Source: Azomonas tarimensis (GTDB lineage Bacteria > Pseudomonadota > Gammaproteobacteria > Pseudomonadales > Pseudomonadaceae). Taken from it: 64,000 bases of DNA. Below, piece after piece: positions 24,315-31,991 of this stretch. The stretch covers positions 248,001 to 312,000 of the forward strand of contig NZ_JBHRXZ010000016.1 in the NCBI RefSeq assembly GCF_042648805.1. The letters run 5' to 3'. A model generated the notes under the pieces. That model was not told where the DNA came from. It ran no database searches and saw only the letters and a list, made by a program, of their open reading frames with translations. A program made the position numbers and the translations under genes. Each line of letters opens with the position of its first letter. The first letter of the stretch is position 1.

Positions 24315-25664
24315 ATGAGCTCAGGAAGTAGTAGTAGTCGTTTGACCGCGGCGCTCGCCGCGCTGATGTTGTGCTCGACCGGGGCGCTGGCCACCGACCA
24401 GGGTGATCCGCCTTTCATCGTTGGTGTCAGCTCTCACTTGCTGCACACCGGTGATCCGAGCGGCAGGGCGGATCGGCTGATCCGGGACGCGGGCATCGTT
24501 TCGGTACGGGACGACGCACACTGGGCGTTCGTCGAGCGGGAACGGATGCAGCTGCACATCGAGCCCCACTGGTTTGGCTACCTGAGACGCATGGAGCGTC
24601 GCGGGCTGAATTCGATGTTCATCCTCGGCTATGGCAACCGCTTCCATGGCGGCGGGGAAAAACCCCGAACCGACCGTGTTCGCGCCGCCTTCGGGCGCTA
24701 TGTGGAACACGTGGTACGCGAGCTGAGGGGCCGCATCGAGTACTACGAGGTGTGGAACGAGTGGGACATGAACGACGCGGACGACCCGGCCTCGACCCGC
24801 GACTACGCTCAGCTGGTCGCCGAGTCGGCGGCGCGCATCCGTCGGCACGACCCGAACGCCAAGATCCTGGCCGGTGCCGTGACCACCCGGGGAATCGAGT
24901 CGGGCTTTGCCCACCGGCTCATCGACAACGGCGTGATGCAGGTGGTCGACGGCTTCTCCCTGCACCCCTATGTGCATTGCAGGCGCTACGGCCGACACAC
25001 ACCCGAAGCCTGGATCGACTGGCTTGGCGAGGTGTCGGCCTCGCTCAGTCGGGAGGCCGGCCGCCCGGTGCCGCTGTACCTGACAGAGATGTCCTGGCCG
25101 GCCCATCAAGGCCGTTGCGGAATCGATGACAGGCTGCAGGCGGCCTATCTCGCCCGCAGTTACTTTCTCGCCCGGACCCTGCCGAGCATCAAAGGCATGT
25201 GGTGGTACGGCCTGCGCAACGACGGGCAGGACCCGACCGAGCGAGAGCACAATTTCGGCCTGCTGACCTACGACTTCGAGCCGAAGCCGGCCTACCACAC
25301 CCTCTCCGCCATCAGCACGGTGGTTGCCAACTACCGTTACCTCGGCCGCGAGCCCGGCGAGACGGGTGATGTCCAGCTGCTGCGATTCGCCAGCGACAAG
25401 CGACAGCTGCTGGTGGCCTGGAGCACCGGAGAGCCGGTTGAGGTGAGCGTGACGAGCGACACGCCCACCGGCCGGCTCGTCCGTCTGACCGACACCGAAC
25501 AGCCGCAACGGGGCCCTAATCGCAGCGAAAGCGAATGGAACTGTCCAGGCGAGGGTGCGCCCTGCACCGCCCGGGTCACCCTTACCGAATTTCCCAAGCT
25601 GATCGTGCTCAGCGATACCGGGTCAGCGCGCGATGCATTGGCGGGTATCACTGAGATTCCATGA
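24315..25664 (+). CDS. PslG-like GH39 endoglycosidase, exported
   Basis: A 449-residue exported glycoside hydrolase. A signal peptide (about residues 1-26, ending TGALA) precedes a TIM-barrel domain. The acid/base Glu is Glu149 in YEVWNEWD and the nucleophile is Glu258 in YLTEMSW, the layout of PslG and other clan GH-A enzymes. WWYGLRND and HNFGLLTYDFEPKPAY also match PslG relatives. A beta-sandwich-like C-terminal part (about 345-440) follows. PslG of Psl loci is a periplasmic enzyme that cuts the polymer and is thought to help in its production. AGGAGG precedes the start. It follows the polymerase gene by 22 bp. Confidence 0.85.
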   Translation: MSSGSSSSRLTAALAALMLCSTGALATDQGDPPFIVGVSSHLLHTGDPSGRADRLIRDAGIVSVRDDAHWAFVERERMQLHIEPHWFGYLRRMERRGLNSMFILGYGNRFHGGGEKPRTDRVRAAFGRYVEHVVRELRGRIEYYEVWNEWDMNDADDPASTRDYAQLVAESAARIRRHDPNAKILAGAVTTRGIESGFAHRLIDNGVMQVVDGFSLHPYVHCRRYGRHTPEAWIDWLGEVSASLSREAGRPVPLYLTEMSWPAHQGRCGIDDRLQAAYLARSYFLARTLPSIKGMWWYGLRNDGQDPTEREHNFGLLTYDFEPKPAYHTLSAISTVVANYRYLGREPGETGDVQLLRFASDKRQLLVAWSTGEPVEVSVTSDTPTGRLVRLTDTEQPQRGPNRSESEWNCPGEGAPCTARVTLTEFPKLIVLSDTGSARDALAGITEIP

Positions 25665-25676
25665 GAAGGACATTCG

Positions 25677-26762
25677 ATGATCGCAGTCAATGCCCGTTTC
25701 CTCACACAGGAGCTGCGTGGCGTGCAGCGTTTCGCCAAGCAGATCTGCCTGGAACTGCAGGCGATGCGCGACGACCTGGTGTTTCTCGTGCCGAGCAGAG
25801 GCAGGCTGTCGCCTGGCGCGGCGGGCCTGCGCACCCGACGCATAGGCGTCAACGGCGGACACCTCTGGGAACAGCTGGACCTTCCGCTATGGCTCGCCCG
25901 GCAGGGCAAGCCACTGCTGCTCTCGCTGGGCAACACCGCCCCGGCCTACTACCGCAACCAGATCGCCACGCATCACGACATCACCTATGTGCGCCATCCG
26001 GAAAGCTACTCGGCAACCTTCGCGCTGGCCTACCGGCATCTGACCCCTCGGATTCTCAAGCGCGCACGGGCGCTGATCACCGTCAGCGAGTTCTCTCGCC
26101 AGGAGATCGCCGAGTACTACGGGTACCCGGCGGAGCACATCAACGTGGTGCCAAATGCGGTGGCCAGCAGCTTCTGCAGCGCATCGCCGGCGTCAAGGGC
26201 TGAACGGCCCTATTTGCTGGCCGTCTCGTCGATCAACGCACACAAGAACTTCGGGCGCATGGCGCAGGCGTTCTTGCTGCTCGAGGATTGCGAAGACGTC
26301 GAGCTGCGCATCGTCGGAGATTGTCATGCAGCGTTTTCGGCCACCGCAGCGGGCATCGAACACCCCCGGGTGCGCTGGCTCGGCCGGCTGTCGGACGATG
26401 AACTGGCGGACCAGTACCGCGGCGCGACCGCCTTCGTGTTCCCCTCGCTGTACGAAGGTTTCGGCATCCCGCCGCTGGAGGCACAGGCCTGCGGATGCCC
26501 GGTGATCGCGGCGCACTCGGCCTCGATTCCCGAGGTACTGGCAGACAGTGCCTTGCTGTTCAACCCCTTCGATGTCCAGGAGATGGCCCTATGCATGCGC
26601 CGGGTGCTCCGCGAGCAAGGCCTGCGTGACGAGCTGGTTACACGGGGGAAACGAAACCTCGCCCGATACTCCTGGAGGGCCTCGGCCGACCGGGTTTCAA
26701 GACTGATCGACAGCGTCGAGGCCTCGCGGCCAGCCCTCGACCTGCGCTTCGAAGAAGGCTGA
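25677..26762 (+). CDS. Family 4 glycosyltransferase
   Basis: A 361-residue GT-B glycosyltransferase. The N-terminus MIAVNARFLTQELRGVQRFA and the HHDITYVRHPESYS segment are typical of mannosyl/rhamnosyl GT4 enzymes of the WbaZ/PslF class. The C-terminal domain carries SSINAHKNFGRMAQAF and EGFGIPPLEAQACGCPVIA, the E-x7-E signature. Donor specificity cannot be assigned; mannose is a guess from relatives. AAGGA precedes the start. It begins 12 bp after the glycosidase gene. Confidence 0.87.
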   Translation: MIAVNARFLTQELRGVQRFAKQICLELQAMRDDLVFLVPSRGRLSPGAAGLRTRRIGVNGGHLWEQLDLPLWLARQGKPLLLSLGNTAPAYYRNQIATHHDITYVRHPESYSATFALAYRHLTPRILKRARALITVSEFSRQEIAEYYGYPAEHINVVPNAVASSFCSASPASRAERPYLLAVSSINAHKNFGRMAQAFLLLEDCEDVELRIVGDCHAAFSATAAGIEHPRVRWLGRLSDDELADQYRGATAFVFPSLYEGFGIPPLEAQACGCPVIAAHSASIPEVLADSALLFNPFDVQEMALCMRRVLREQGLRDELVTRGKRNLARYSWRASADRVSRLIDSVEASRPALDLRFEEG

Positions 26763-26912
26763 TAACCGATCCAGCGCGCTGCATCTGCCTTTTTCTCCCG
26801 GCGCCCCTCGCGCGCCGGATCCCGACGCTCTGCTCCACCTCATCACTGCAACGCTGGCGTTGCGGTACGGATTGCTGCAACTCCACATCCCACCACCACT
26901 GAAGGTCTCTCC

Positions 26913-28109
26913 ATGAAGATTGCCATCGTTCATGACTGGCTGGTCACCTATGCCGGCGCGGAGCGTGTGCTCTCTGCGCTCTGTGAAACCTGGCCTGAAG
27001 CCGACCTCTACTCGGTCATCGATTTTCTTTCCGACGATGACCGAGCCTTCCTGCACGGAAAGCGCGCACGCACGACCTTCATCCAGCAGCTACCCAAGGC
27101 GAGGACGCAATACCAGAAGTACCTGCCACTGATGCCGCTGGCGATCGAGCAACTGGACCTGTCAGGCTACGACCTGGTGATTTCCAGCAGCCATGCGGTG
27201 GCCAAGGGCGTGCTCACCGGCCCCAACCAGTTGCACGTCAGTTATGTCCACTCGCCGATCCGCTATGCCTGGGACCTGCAACATCAGTACTTGCACGAAG
27301 CCAGCCTGGTCAGTGGGATCCGCGCCAAGCTGGCGCGGATGCTGCTGCACTACCTGCGCATGTGGGATCAGCGCACCGCCAGTGGCGTGGACGAGTTCGT
27401 CGCCAATTCGCACTTCATCGGTCGTCGTATCAACAAGAGCTATCGACGCAACTCGACGGTGATCTACCCACCGGTCGATACCGCACGCTTCACCCTTGGC
27501 GAGACGCGGGAAGACTTCTACCTGACCGCCTCGCGGATGGTGCCGTACAAGCGGATTCCGATGATCGTCGAGGCCTTTCGGAACATGTCAGACAAACGTC
27601 TGGTGGTCATCGGCACGGGACCGGAGCTGGAAAAAGCCCGCGAAGTGGCCGGCCCCAATGTGAGCCTGATGGGCTTCCAGAGCAACGAGGTGCTGCTCGA
27701 CTACATGCAGCGGGCGCGCGCCTTCCTGTTTGCTGCCGAGGAGGATTTCGGCATCGCCCCGGTCGAGGCTCAGGCCTGCGGTACGCCCGTGATCGCCTAC
27801 GCGGCCGGCGGGGTTCGAGAGACCGTGCGTGGACTCGACCACCCCGCCCCCACCGGCGTGTTCTATCCGCAACAGACCGCCTCGTCGCTGGTCGCCGCGA
27901 TACGTCGCTTCGAGCGCGAAGCGCACCGCATCACTGCCCAAGCCTGTCGAGCCAATGCCGAGCGATTTTCCGGTGAGCGCTTCAGGCAGGAGATCCGCGC
28001 CTTTGTCGAAGCGAGGGTGGCAGAAAGCGCGCTCCACCACGGCCAGACCGTGCACACCAGCCAGCTCGGGACCAAGGCCTTCAACGCCCTGCCCGTGAAA
28101 CACGCCTGA
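26913..28109 (+). CDS. Family 4 glycosyltransferase, WbaZ/PslI-like
   Basis: A 398-residue GT-B glycosyltransferase. The opening MKIAIVHDWLVTYAGAERVL and VHSPIRYAWDLQHQYL recur in GDP-mannose-dependent enzymes such as WbaZ and PslI. The C-terminal domain has ASRMVPYKRIPMIVEAF and EEDFGIAPVEAQACGTPVIAY. GDP-mannose as donor is inference. A 150-bp gap precedes it, longer than elsewhere in the operon. I see no clear terminator there. Confidence 0.88.
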   Translation: MKIAIVHDWLVTYAGAERVLSALCETWPEADLYSVIDFLSDDDRAFLHGKRARTTFIQQLPKARTQYQKYLPLMPLAIEQLDLSGYDLVISSSHAVAKGVLTGPNQLHVSYVHSPIRYAWDLQHQYLHEASLVSGIRAKLARMLLHYLRMWDQRTASGVDEFVANSHFIGRRINKSYRRNSTVIYPPVDTARFTLGETREDFYLTASRMVPYKRIPMIVEAFRNMSDKRLVVIGTGPELEKAREVAGPNVSLMGFQSNEVLLDYMQRARAFLFAAEEDFGIAPVEAQACGTPVIAYAAGGVRETVRGLDHPAPTGVFYPQQTASSLVAAIRRFEREAHRITAQACRANAERFSGERFRQEIRAFVEARVAESALHHGQTVHTSQLGTKAFNALPVKHA

Positions 28110-28152
28110 ATTCCAGAAGTCCCCAGGGACCGGACCGCAGAGAGCCACACCC

Positions 28153-28350
28153 ATGCCCACCAAGATCACCTGGATCGTCGCTGACGGTTACTCCTATACC
28201 GAATACCAACTTCTCCCCGGCTCGTCCGAGGAGAGCGTCGTCAAGACCTTTCGCAGCCATCATGAGCCTTTATACGGGCCCCCGGTCACGATCACGCCCG
28301 TGAATCCGCCGGTCATATCCGAGCCAGCCCCTGAAGCGGAACCGAGCTGA
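28153..28350 (+). CDS. Small Pro/Glu-tailed protein of unknown function
   Basis: A 65-residue protein beginning MPTKITWIVADGYSYTEYQL. The first 45 residues look globular and aromatic-rich. The last 20 are Pro and Glu rich (NPPVISEPAPEAEPS). There is no signal peptide, membrane segment or recognised domain. It lies 43 bp after the glycosyltransferase gene and 18 bp before the next one, on the same strand, which supports cotranscription. Its size and location suggest an accessory role in the polysaccharide pathway, but the function is unknown. Confidence 0.6.
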   Translation: MPTKITWIVADGYSYTEYQLLPGSSEESVVKTFRSHHEPLYGPPVTITPVNPPVISEPAPEAEPS

Positions 28351-28368
28351 CCGCTCGCGGAGAACCCC

Positions 28369-29367
28369 ATGTCCACAGGCACCACCCTGGTCACCGTGAC
28401 CTATGGCGATCGGTTCGACTATGTCCGTCAACTCGTCGAACGCTGCGCAGCCTTTGCGCAGATCGAGCAGGTGCTCATCGTCAGCAATGCCGCCACCGAG
28501 GCACTCACGAACCTTCAGCAACGCTGGCCAGCGCGCGTCCGGCTGATCCGGCTGGAGAGCAACACCGGTTCGGCCAACGGCTATGCGGTGGGAATCGCGG
28601 CCGCCCTTGAATGCGGCACCGACTACATTTGGCTGATGGACGACGACAATGCGCCGACGCCCGCCGCGGTCGAGGTGCTGCACCGGGAGCTTGGTGCGCT
28701 GGCCCAACGCGGCGACCCGTCCCAGGTGGCCGTGCTGGGGTTCCGGGCGACCCAGCAGGAGGACATCGCACGAGGCGTGCCGGCGCGTTTCGTGCTGCAT
28801 CCCCGCTCCAGCTACTTTGGCTTTCACATCGCCCAGCTGCCCTACAAGCTCTGGCGGCGCATGCCCTGGGGCAAGCCCAGCGGCATCCCTCATCGCTGCC
28901 TGTCGCTGCCCTTCGCACCCTATGGCGGAATGCTGGCCCACCGCAGCCTGTACCAGCGCATCGGCCTGCCGCTGCGTGACCTGGTGCTCTACGCCGACGA
29001 CACCGAATACACCCGCCGCATCACCGCCAGCGGCGGTCGGCTCGTGGTGTACACCGACGCCGTGATCGAGGAGCTGGAGGAGTCCTGGAACATCAAGGGT
29101 CGCACGCACAACATCTACGAAACCTACCTGCTCGGTGCATCGGAGTTTCGTGCCTATTACGCGGCACGCAACCAGGCCTGGTTCGACAGGCACGTGTGGC
29201 GCACCTCTCCCTTCATGTACCGACTCAACCGGCTGGTCTTTCATGCGCTGCTGCGGTTCTTCGCACTGCGGCGCAACGCTTCCAGTCGTCTGGCCCTGCT
29301 GCACCGGGCCATACGCGACGGAGAAAACGGCAGCCTGGGGCCGAGCGATACCTTCCCACTGCGCTGA
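28369..29367 (+). CDS. Family 2 glycosyltransferase
   Basis: A 332-residue GT-A glycosyltransferase. The core reads TLVTVTYGDRFDYVRQLVE, then RLESNTGSANGYAVGI, with the metal-binding IWLMDDDN motif near residues 86-92 and a later DDTEYTRRI, as in GT2 enzymes that include galactofuranosyl- and rhamnosyltransferases. The middle (about 140-170) has a basic, aromatic stretch likely at the membrane surface. Donor not assignable. It lies between the 65-residue gene and the acyltransferase gene, with 27 bp to the latter. Confidence 0.87.
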   Translation: MSTGTTLVTVTYGDRFDYVRQLVERCAAFAQIEQVLIVSNAATEALTNLQQRWPARVRLIRLESNTGSANGYAVGIAAALECGTDYIWLMDDDNAPTPAAVEVLHRELGALAQRGDPSQVAVLGFRATQQEDIARGVPARFVLHPRSSYFGFHIAQLPYKLWRRMPWGKPSGIPHRCLSLPFAPYGGMLAHRSLYQRIGLPLRDLVLYADDTEYTRRITASGGRLVVYTDAVIEELEESWNIKGRTHNIYETYLLGASEFRAYYAARNQAWFDRHVWRTSPFMYRLNRLVFHALLRFFALRRNASSRLALLHRAIRDGENGSLGPSDTFPLR

Positions 29368-29394
29368 TTCTTGCCTGCACACGAGAGATCCGCC

Positions 29395-30450
29395 ATGGAC
29401 ACTTCATTGCAACGCAACGAGAACAACTTCGACTTTCTCAGGCTGCTGGCCGCTTCGGCCGTGGTGGTCGGACACAGCTTCTGGCTGTCCGGCAACGCCG
29501 AGCTCGAACCTGTACGCCAAATCCTCGGCTACGCGGACATTGCCGATATCGCTGTCAATCTGTTTTTCGTGATGAGCGGGTACCTGATCGCCGCCTCCTG
29601 GCTCAACAGCCGGAACGTGATCGACTTTCTCGGCAAGCGCGCGTTGCGGATCTTCCCGGCGCTGATCGTCTCGACCCTGGTGACAGTGACGCTGGTGGGA
29701 AGCCTGGCGACCCGCTTGCCGCTGGGCGAATACTTGCAGTCGCCGCAAACGCTGGGCTACCTGTCCAATATGGTGCTGCTGACCCAGTTCCAGCTGCCGG
29801 GTGTGTTCGTCGACAACCTCTTTCCCAACACGGTGAACGGCTCGGTCTGGACGCTGCCCTACGAAGTCGCCATGTACAGCATCCTGATGCTGCTCGGCCT
29901 GTGCCGACTGTTCAACAGAACGGTCGTGCTGGCCGGGCTCGCGCTCTTGCTGCTGATCCACTTCGTGCTGATTCCGGAGCTGGGTATCCAGAGCCAGGTG
30001 CTCTACAAAGGCACCCGCCTTGGCATTTTCTTCTTTTCCGGCGGCGCGCTGTACCTCTACCGTAAGCAGGTCCGCTGGAACTGGAAGATCGCCGCCGTGC
30101 TGCTTGCCGCCTCGCTGGTGAGCGCAGGTCACGAGCGCTGGATGCTGGTGCATACGCTGACCCTGCCGTACCTGGCGATCTACCTGGCGCACCTGCGGAT
30201 TCCTGCGCTGGTAAAGGCCGGCAAGTACGGTGATTTCTCCTACGGGGTCTACATTTTCAGTTTTCCGGCGCAGCAACTGATCATCTTCTGGCAACCCCAG
30301 CTGGCGCTGTCCACCTTCATGGTGCTGAGCCTGGTCGTGAGCCTGACACTGGCTTGGTTCTCCTGGCATCTGATCGAAGCGCCCGCCCTCGCACTCAAGC
30401 GCTACCTGCCCCGGACAGCCAACGCGCAGCTCCCGCTGAAAGCCCACTGA
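29395..30450 (+). CDS. Acyltransferase 3 family membrane protein
   Basis: A 351-residue protein. The ATG at 29395 is chosen because GAGAG stands upstream and the product then starts MDTSLQRNENNFDFLRLLAA, the usual family opening; a TTG at 29371 is an alternative. About ten membrane segments are present. The acyltransferase-3 marks include FLRLLAASAVVVGHS (family His), FFVMSGYLIA and GSVWTLPYEVAMY. Such proteins O-acetylate or O-acylate exopolysaccharide or lipopolysaccharide sugars, as PslL-like proteins may do. It is the last gene of the locus and is followed about 110 bp later by rimO. Confidence 0.88.
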   Translation: MDTSLQRNENNFDFLRLLAASAVVVGHSFWLSGNAELEPVRQILGYADIADIAVNLFFVMSGYLIAASWLNSRNVIDFLGKRALRIFPALIVSTLVTVTLVGSLATRLPLGEYLQSPQTLGYLSNMVLLTQFQLPGVFVDNLFPNTVNGSVWTLPYEVAMYSILMLLGLCRLFNRTVVLAGLALLLLIHFVLIPELGIQSQVLYKGTRLGIFFFSGGALYLYRKQVRWNWKIAAVLLAASLVSAGHERWMLVHTLTLPYLAIYLAHLRIPALVKAGKYGDFSYGVYIFSFPAQQLIIFWQPQLALSTFMVLSLVVSLTLAWFSWHLIEAPALALKRYLPRTANAQLPLKAH

Positions 30451-30512
30451 CAGCCGACAGACGGCCTGACCGCCTGGCTTTCCGAGCCTGCTCGGCAAGC
30501 ACCCATTGATTG

Positions 30513-30518
30513 TATAAT
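30513..30518 (+). promoter_or_regulatory. -10 hexamer upstream of rimO
   Basis: A perfect TATAAT 42 bp before the rimO ATG, in an otherwise short gap after the acyltransferase gene. No good -35 hexamer is visible at the right distance, so the promoter is only suggested. Confidence 0.4.
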
Positions 30519-30559
30519 CGGTGCCTTTCCCCTCTATGTAGTACTGAGGCCTTCTCTTC

Positions 30560-31879
30560 ATGTCGAACAAAGCTCCCAGCGTTGGATTCGTTTCCCTCGG
30601 CTGCCCCAAGGCCACGGTGGATTCCGAACGCATCCTGACCCAACTGCGCATGGAGGGATATCAGATCGTGCCGTCCTACCAGGACGCCGATGTGGTGGTC
30701 GTCAATACCTGTGGCTTCATCGACAGCGCCAAGGCGGAGTCGCTGGACGCCATCGGCGAGGCCATTGCCGAGAACGGCCGAGTCATCGTCACCGGCTGCA
30801 TGGGTGTTGATGCCTCGGTCATCCGCGATGTGCACCCCAACGTGCTGGCGGTCACCGGGCCGCAGCAGTACGAGCAGGTGGTCAGGGCCGTCCACGAAGT
30901 GGTGCCGCCCAGCAGCGAGCACGATCCCTTTGTCGACCTGGTACCGCCGCAGGGGGTCAAGCTCACCCCGCGCCACTATGCGTACCTGAAGATCTCCGAA
31001 GGCTGCAACCACAGCTGCAGCTTCTGCATCATCCCCTCCATGCGCGGCAAGCTGGTCAGCCGCCCGGTGGGCGAGGTGCTGAGCGAAGCCGAGCGGCTGG
31101 TCAAGGCTGGGGTGAAGGAGCTGCTGGTGATCTCCCAGGACACCAGCGCCTATGGCGTCGACCTCAAGTACAAGACCGACTTCTGGAACGGGCAGCCGGT
31201 GAAGACGCGGATGCTCGAGCTCTGCGAGGCTCTGTCGTCCATGGGTGTCTGGGTCCGACTGCACTACGTCTATCCCTACCCCAACGTCGACGATGTGATC
31301 CCGCTGATGGCCGAGGGCAAGCTGTTGCCCTACCTGGACATCCCTTTCCAGCACGCCAGCCCGAAGATTCTCAAGGCGATGAAACGCCCGGCCTTCGAGG
31401 ACCAGACCCTCGAGCGTATCCGCAAATGGCGTGAGATCTGCCCCGACCTGACCATCCGTTCCACCTTCGTGGTCGGCTTTCCAGGCGAGACCGAAGAGGA
31501 CTTCCAGTACCTGCTCGACTGGCTGAGCGAGGCGCAGCTCGACCGCGTCGGCTGCTTCCAGTACTCCCCTGTCGATGGCGCACCCGCCAACGCGCTGGAT
31601 GGCGCGGTACCTGAAGAGGTGAAGCAGCAGCGCTGGGAGCGCTTCATGGCGCATCAGCAGGCCATCAGCGCGGAGCGCCTCAAGCGCAAGATCGGCCACG
31701 AGATACAGGTGCTCATCGACGAAGTCGATGACGAGGGCGCGATCGGCCGCTCCTGGGGCGATGCGCCGGAAATCGACGGCCACGTCTATGTCGACAGCAA
31801 CGACCTGCAGCCCGGCGACATGGTTTGTGTCGAGGTGATCGATGCCGACGAGTACGACCTCTGGGCCAACCCGCTGTAG
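30560..31879 (+). CDS. rimO: Ribosomal protein S12 methylthiotransferase RimO
   Basis: A 439-residue radical SAM enzyme that adds a methylthio group to an Asp of ribosomal protein S12. The N-terminal UPF0004 domain carries Cys residues in SLGCPKATVDSE, NTCGFI and TGCMG, which hold one 4Fe-4S cluster. The radical SAM motif is CNHSCSFCIIP near residues 150-160. The C-terminal TRAM domain includes GRSWGDAPEIDGHVYV, a RimO signature that separates it from MiaB. The start is the ATG used in relatives. It is separate from the exopolysaccharide operon and is followed by a strong hairpin terminator at 31943. Confidence 0.95.
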   Translation: MSNKAPSVGFVSLGCPKATVDSERILTQLRMEGYQIVPSYQDADVVVVNTCGFIDSAKAESLDAIGEAIAENGRVIVTGCMGVDASVIRDVHPNVLAVTGPQQYEQVVRAVHEVVPPSSEHDPFVDLVPPQGVKLTPRHYAYLKISEGCNHSCSFCIIPSMRGKLVSRPVGEVLSEAERLVKAGVKELLVISQDTSAYGVDLKYKTDFWNGQPVKTRMLELCEALSSMGVWVRLHYVYPYPNVDDVIPLMAEGKLLPYLDIPFQHASPKILKAMKRPAFEDQTLERIRKWREICPDLTIRSTFVVGFPGETEEDFQYLLDWLSEAQLDRVGCFQYSPVDGAPANALDGAVPEEVKQQRWERFMAHQQAISAERLKRKIGHEIQVLIDEVDDEGAIGRSWGDAPEIDGHVYVDSNDLQPGDMVCVEVIDADEYDLWANPL

Positions 31880-31942
31880 GCGGGTCTTCCCTCGCCGGAT
31901 CGACCGTCCCGGCGGACCGAGATGAGCCGATAGCGCAAACAC

Positions 31943-31971
31943 GGAAAGGGCCTCAATGAGGCCCTTTCCGC
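31943..31971. terminator. Bidirectional terminator between rimO and betT
   Basis: CGGAAAGGGCCTC and GAGGCCCTTTCCG form a perfect 13-bp stem with a 3-base loop. CTTTCT follows on the plus strand. It sits between the convergent rimO and betT stops and probably ends both transcripts. Confidence 0.85.
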
Positions 31972-31991
31972 TTTCTGTGGACCGGCTCAGG

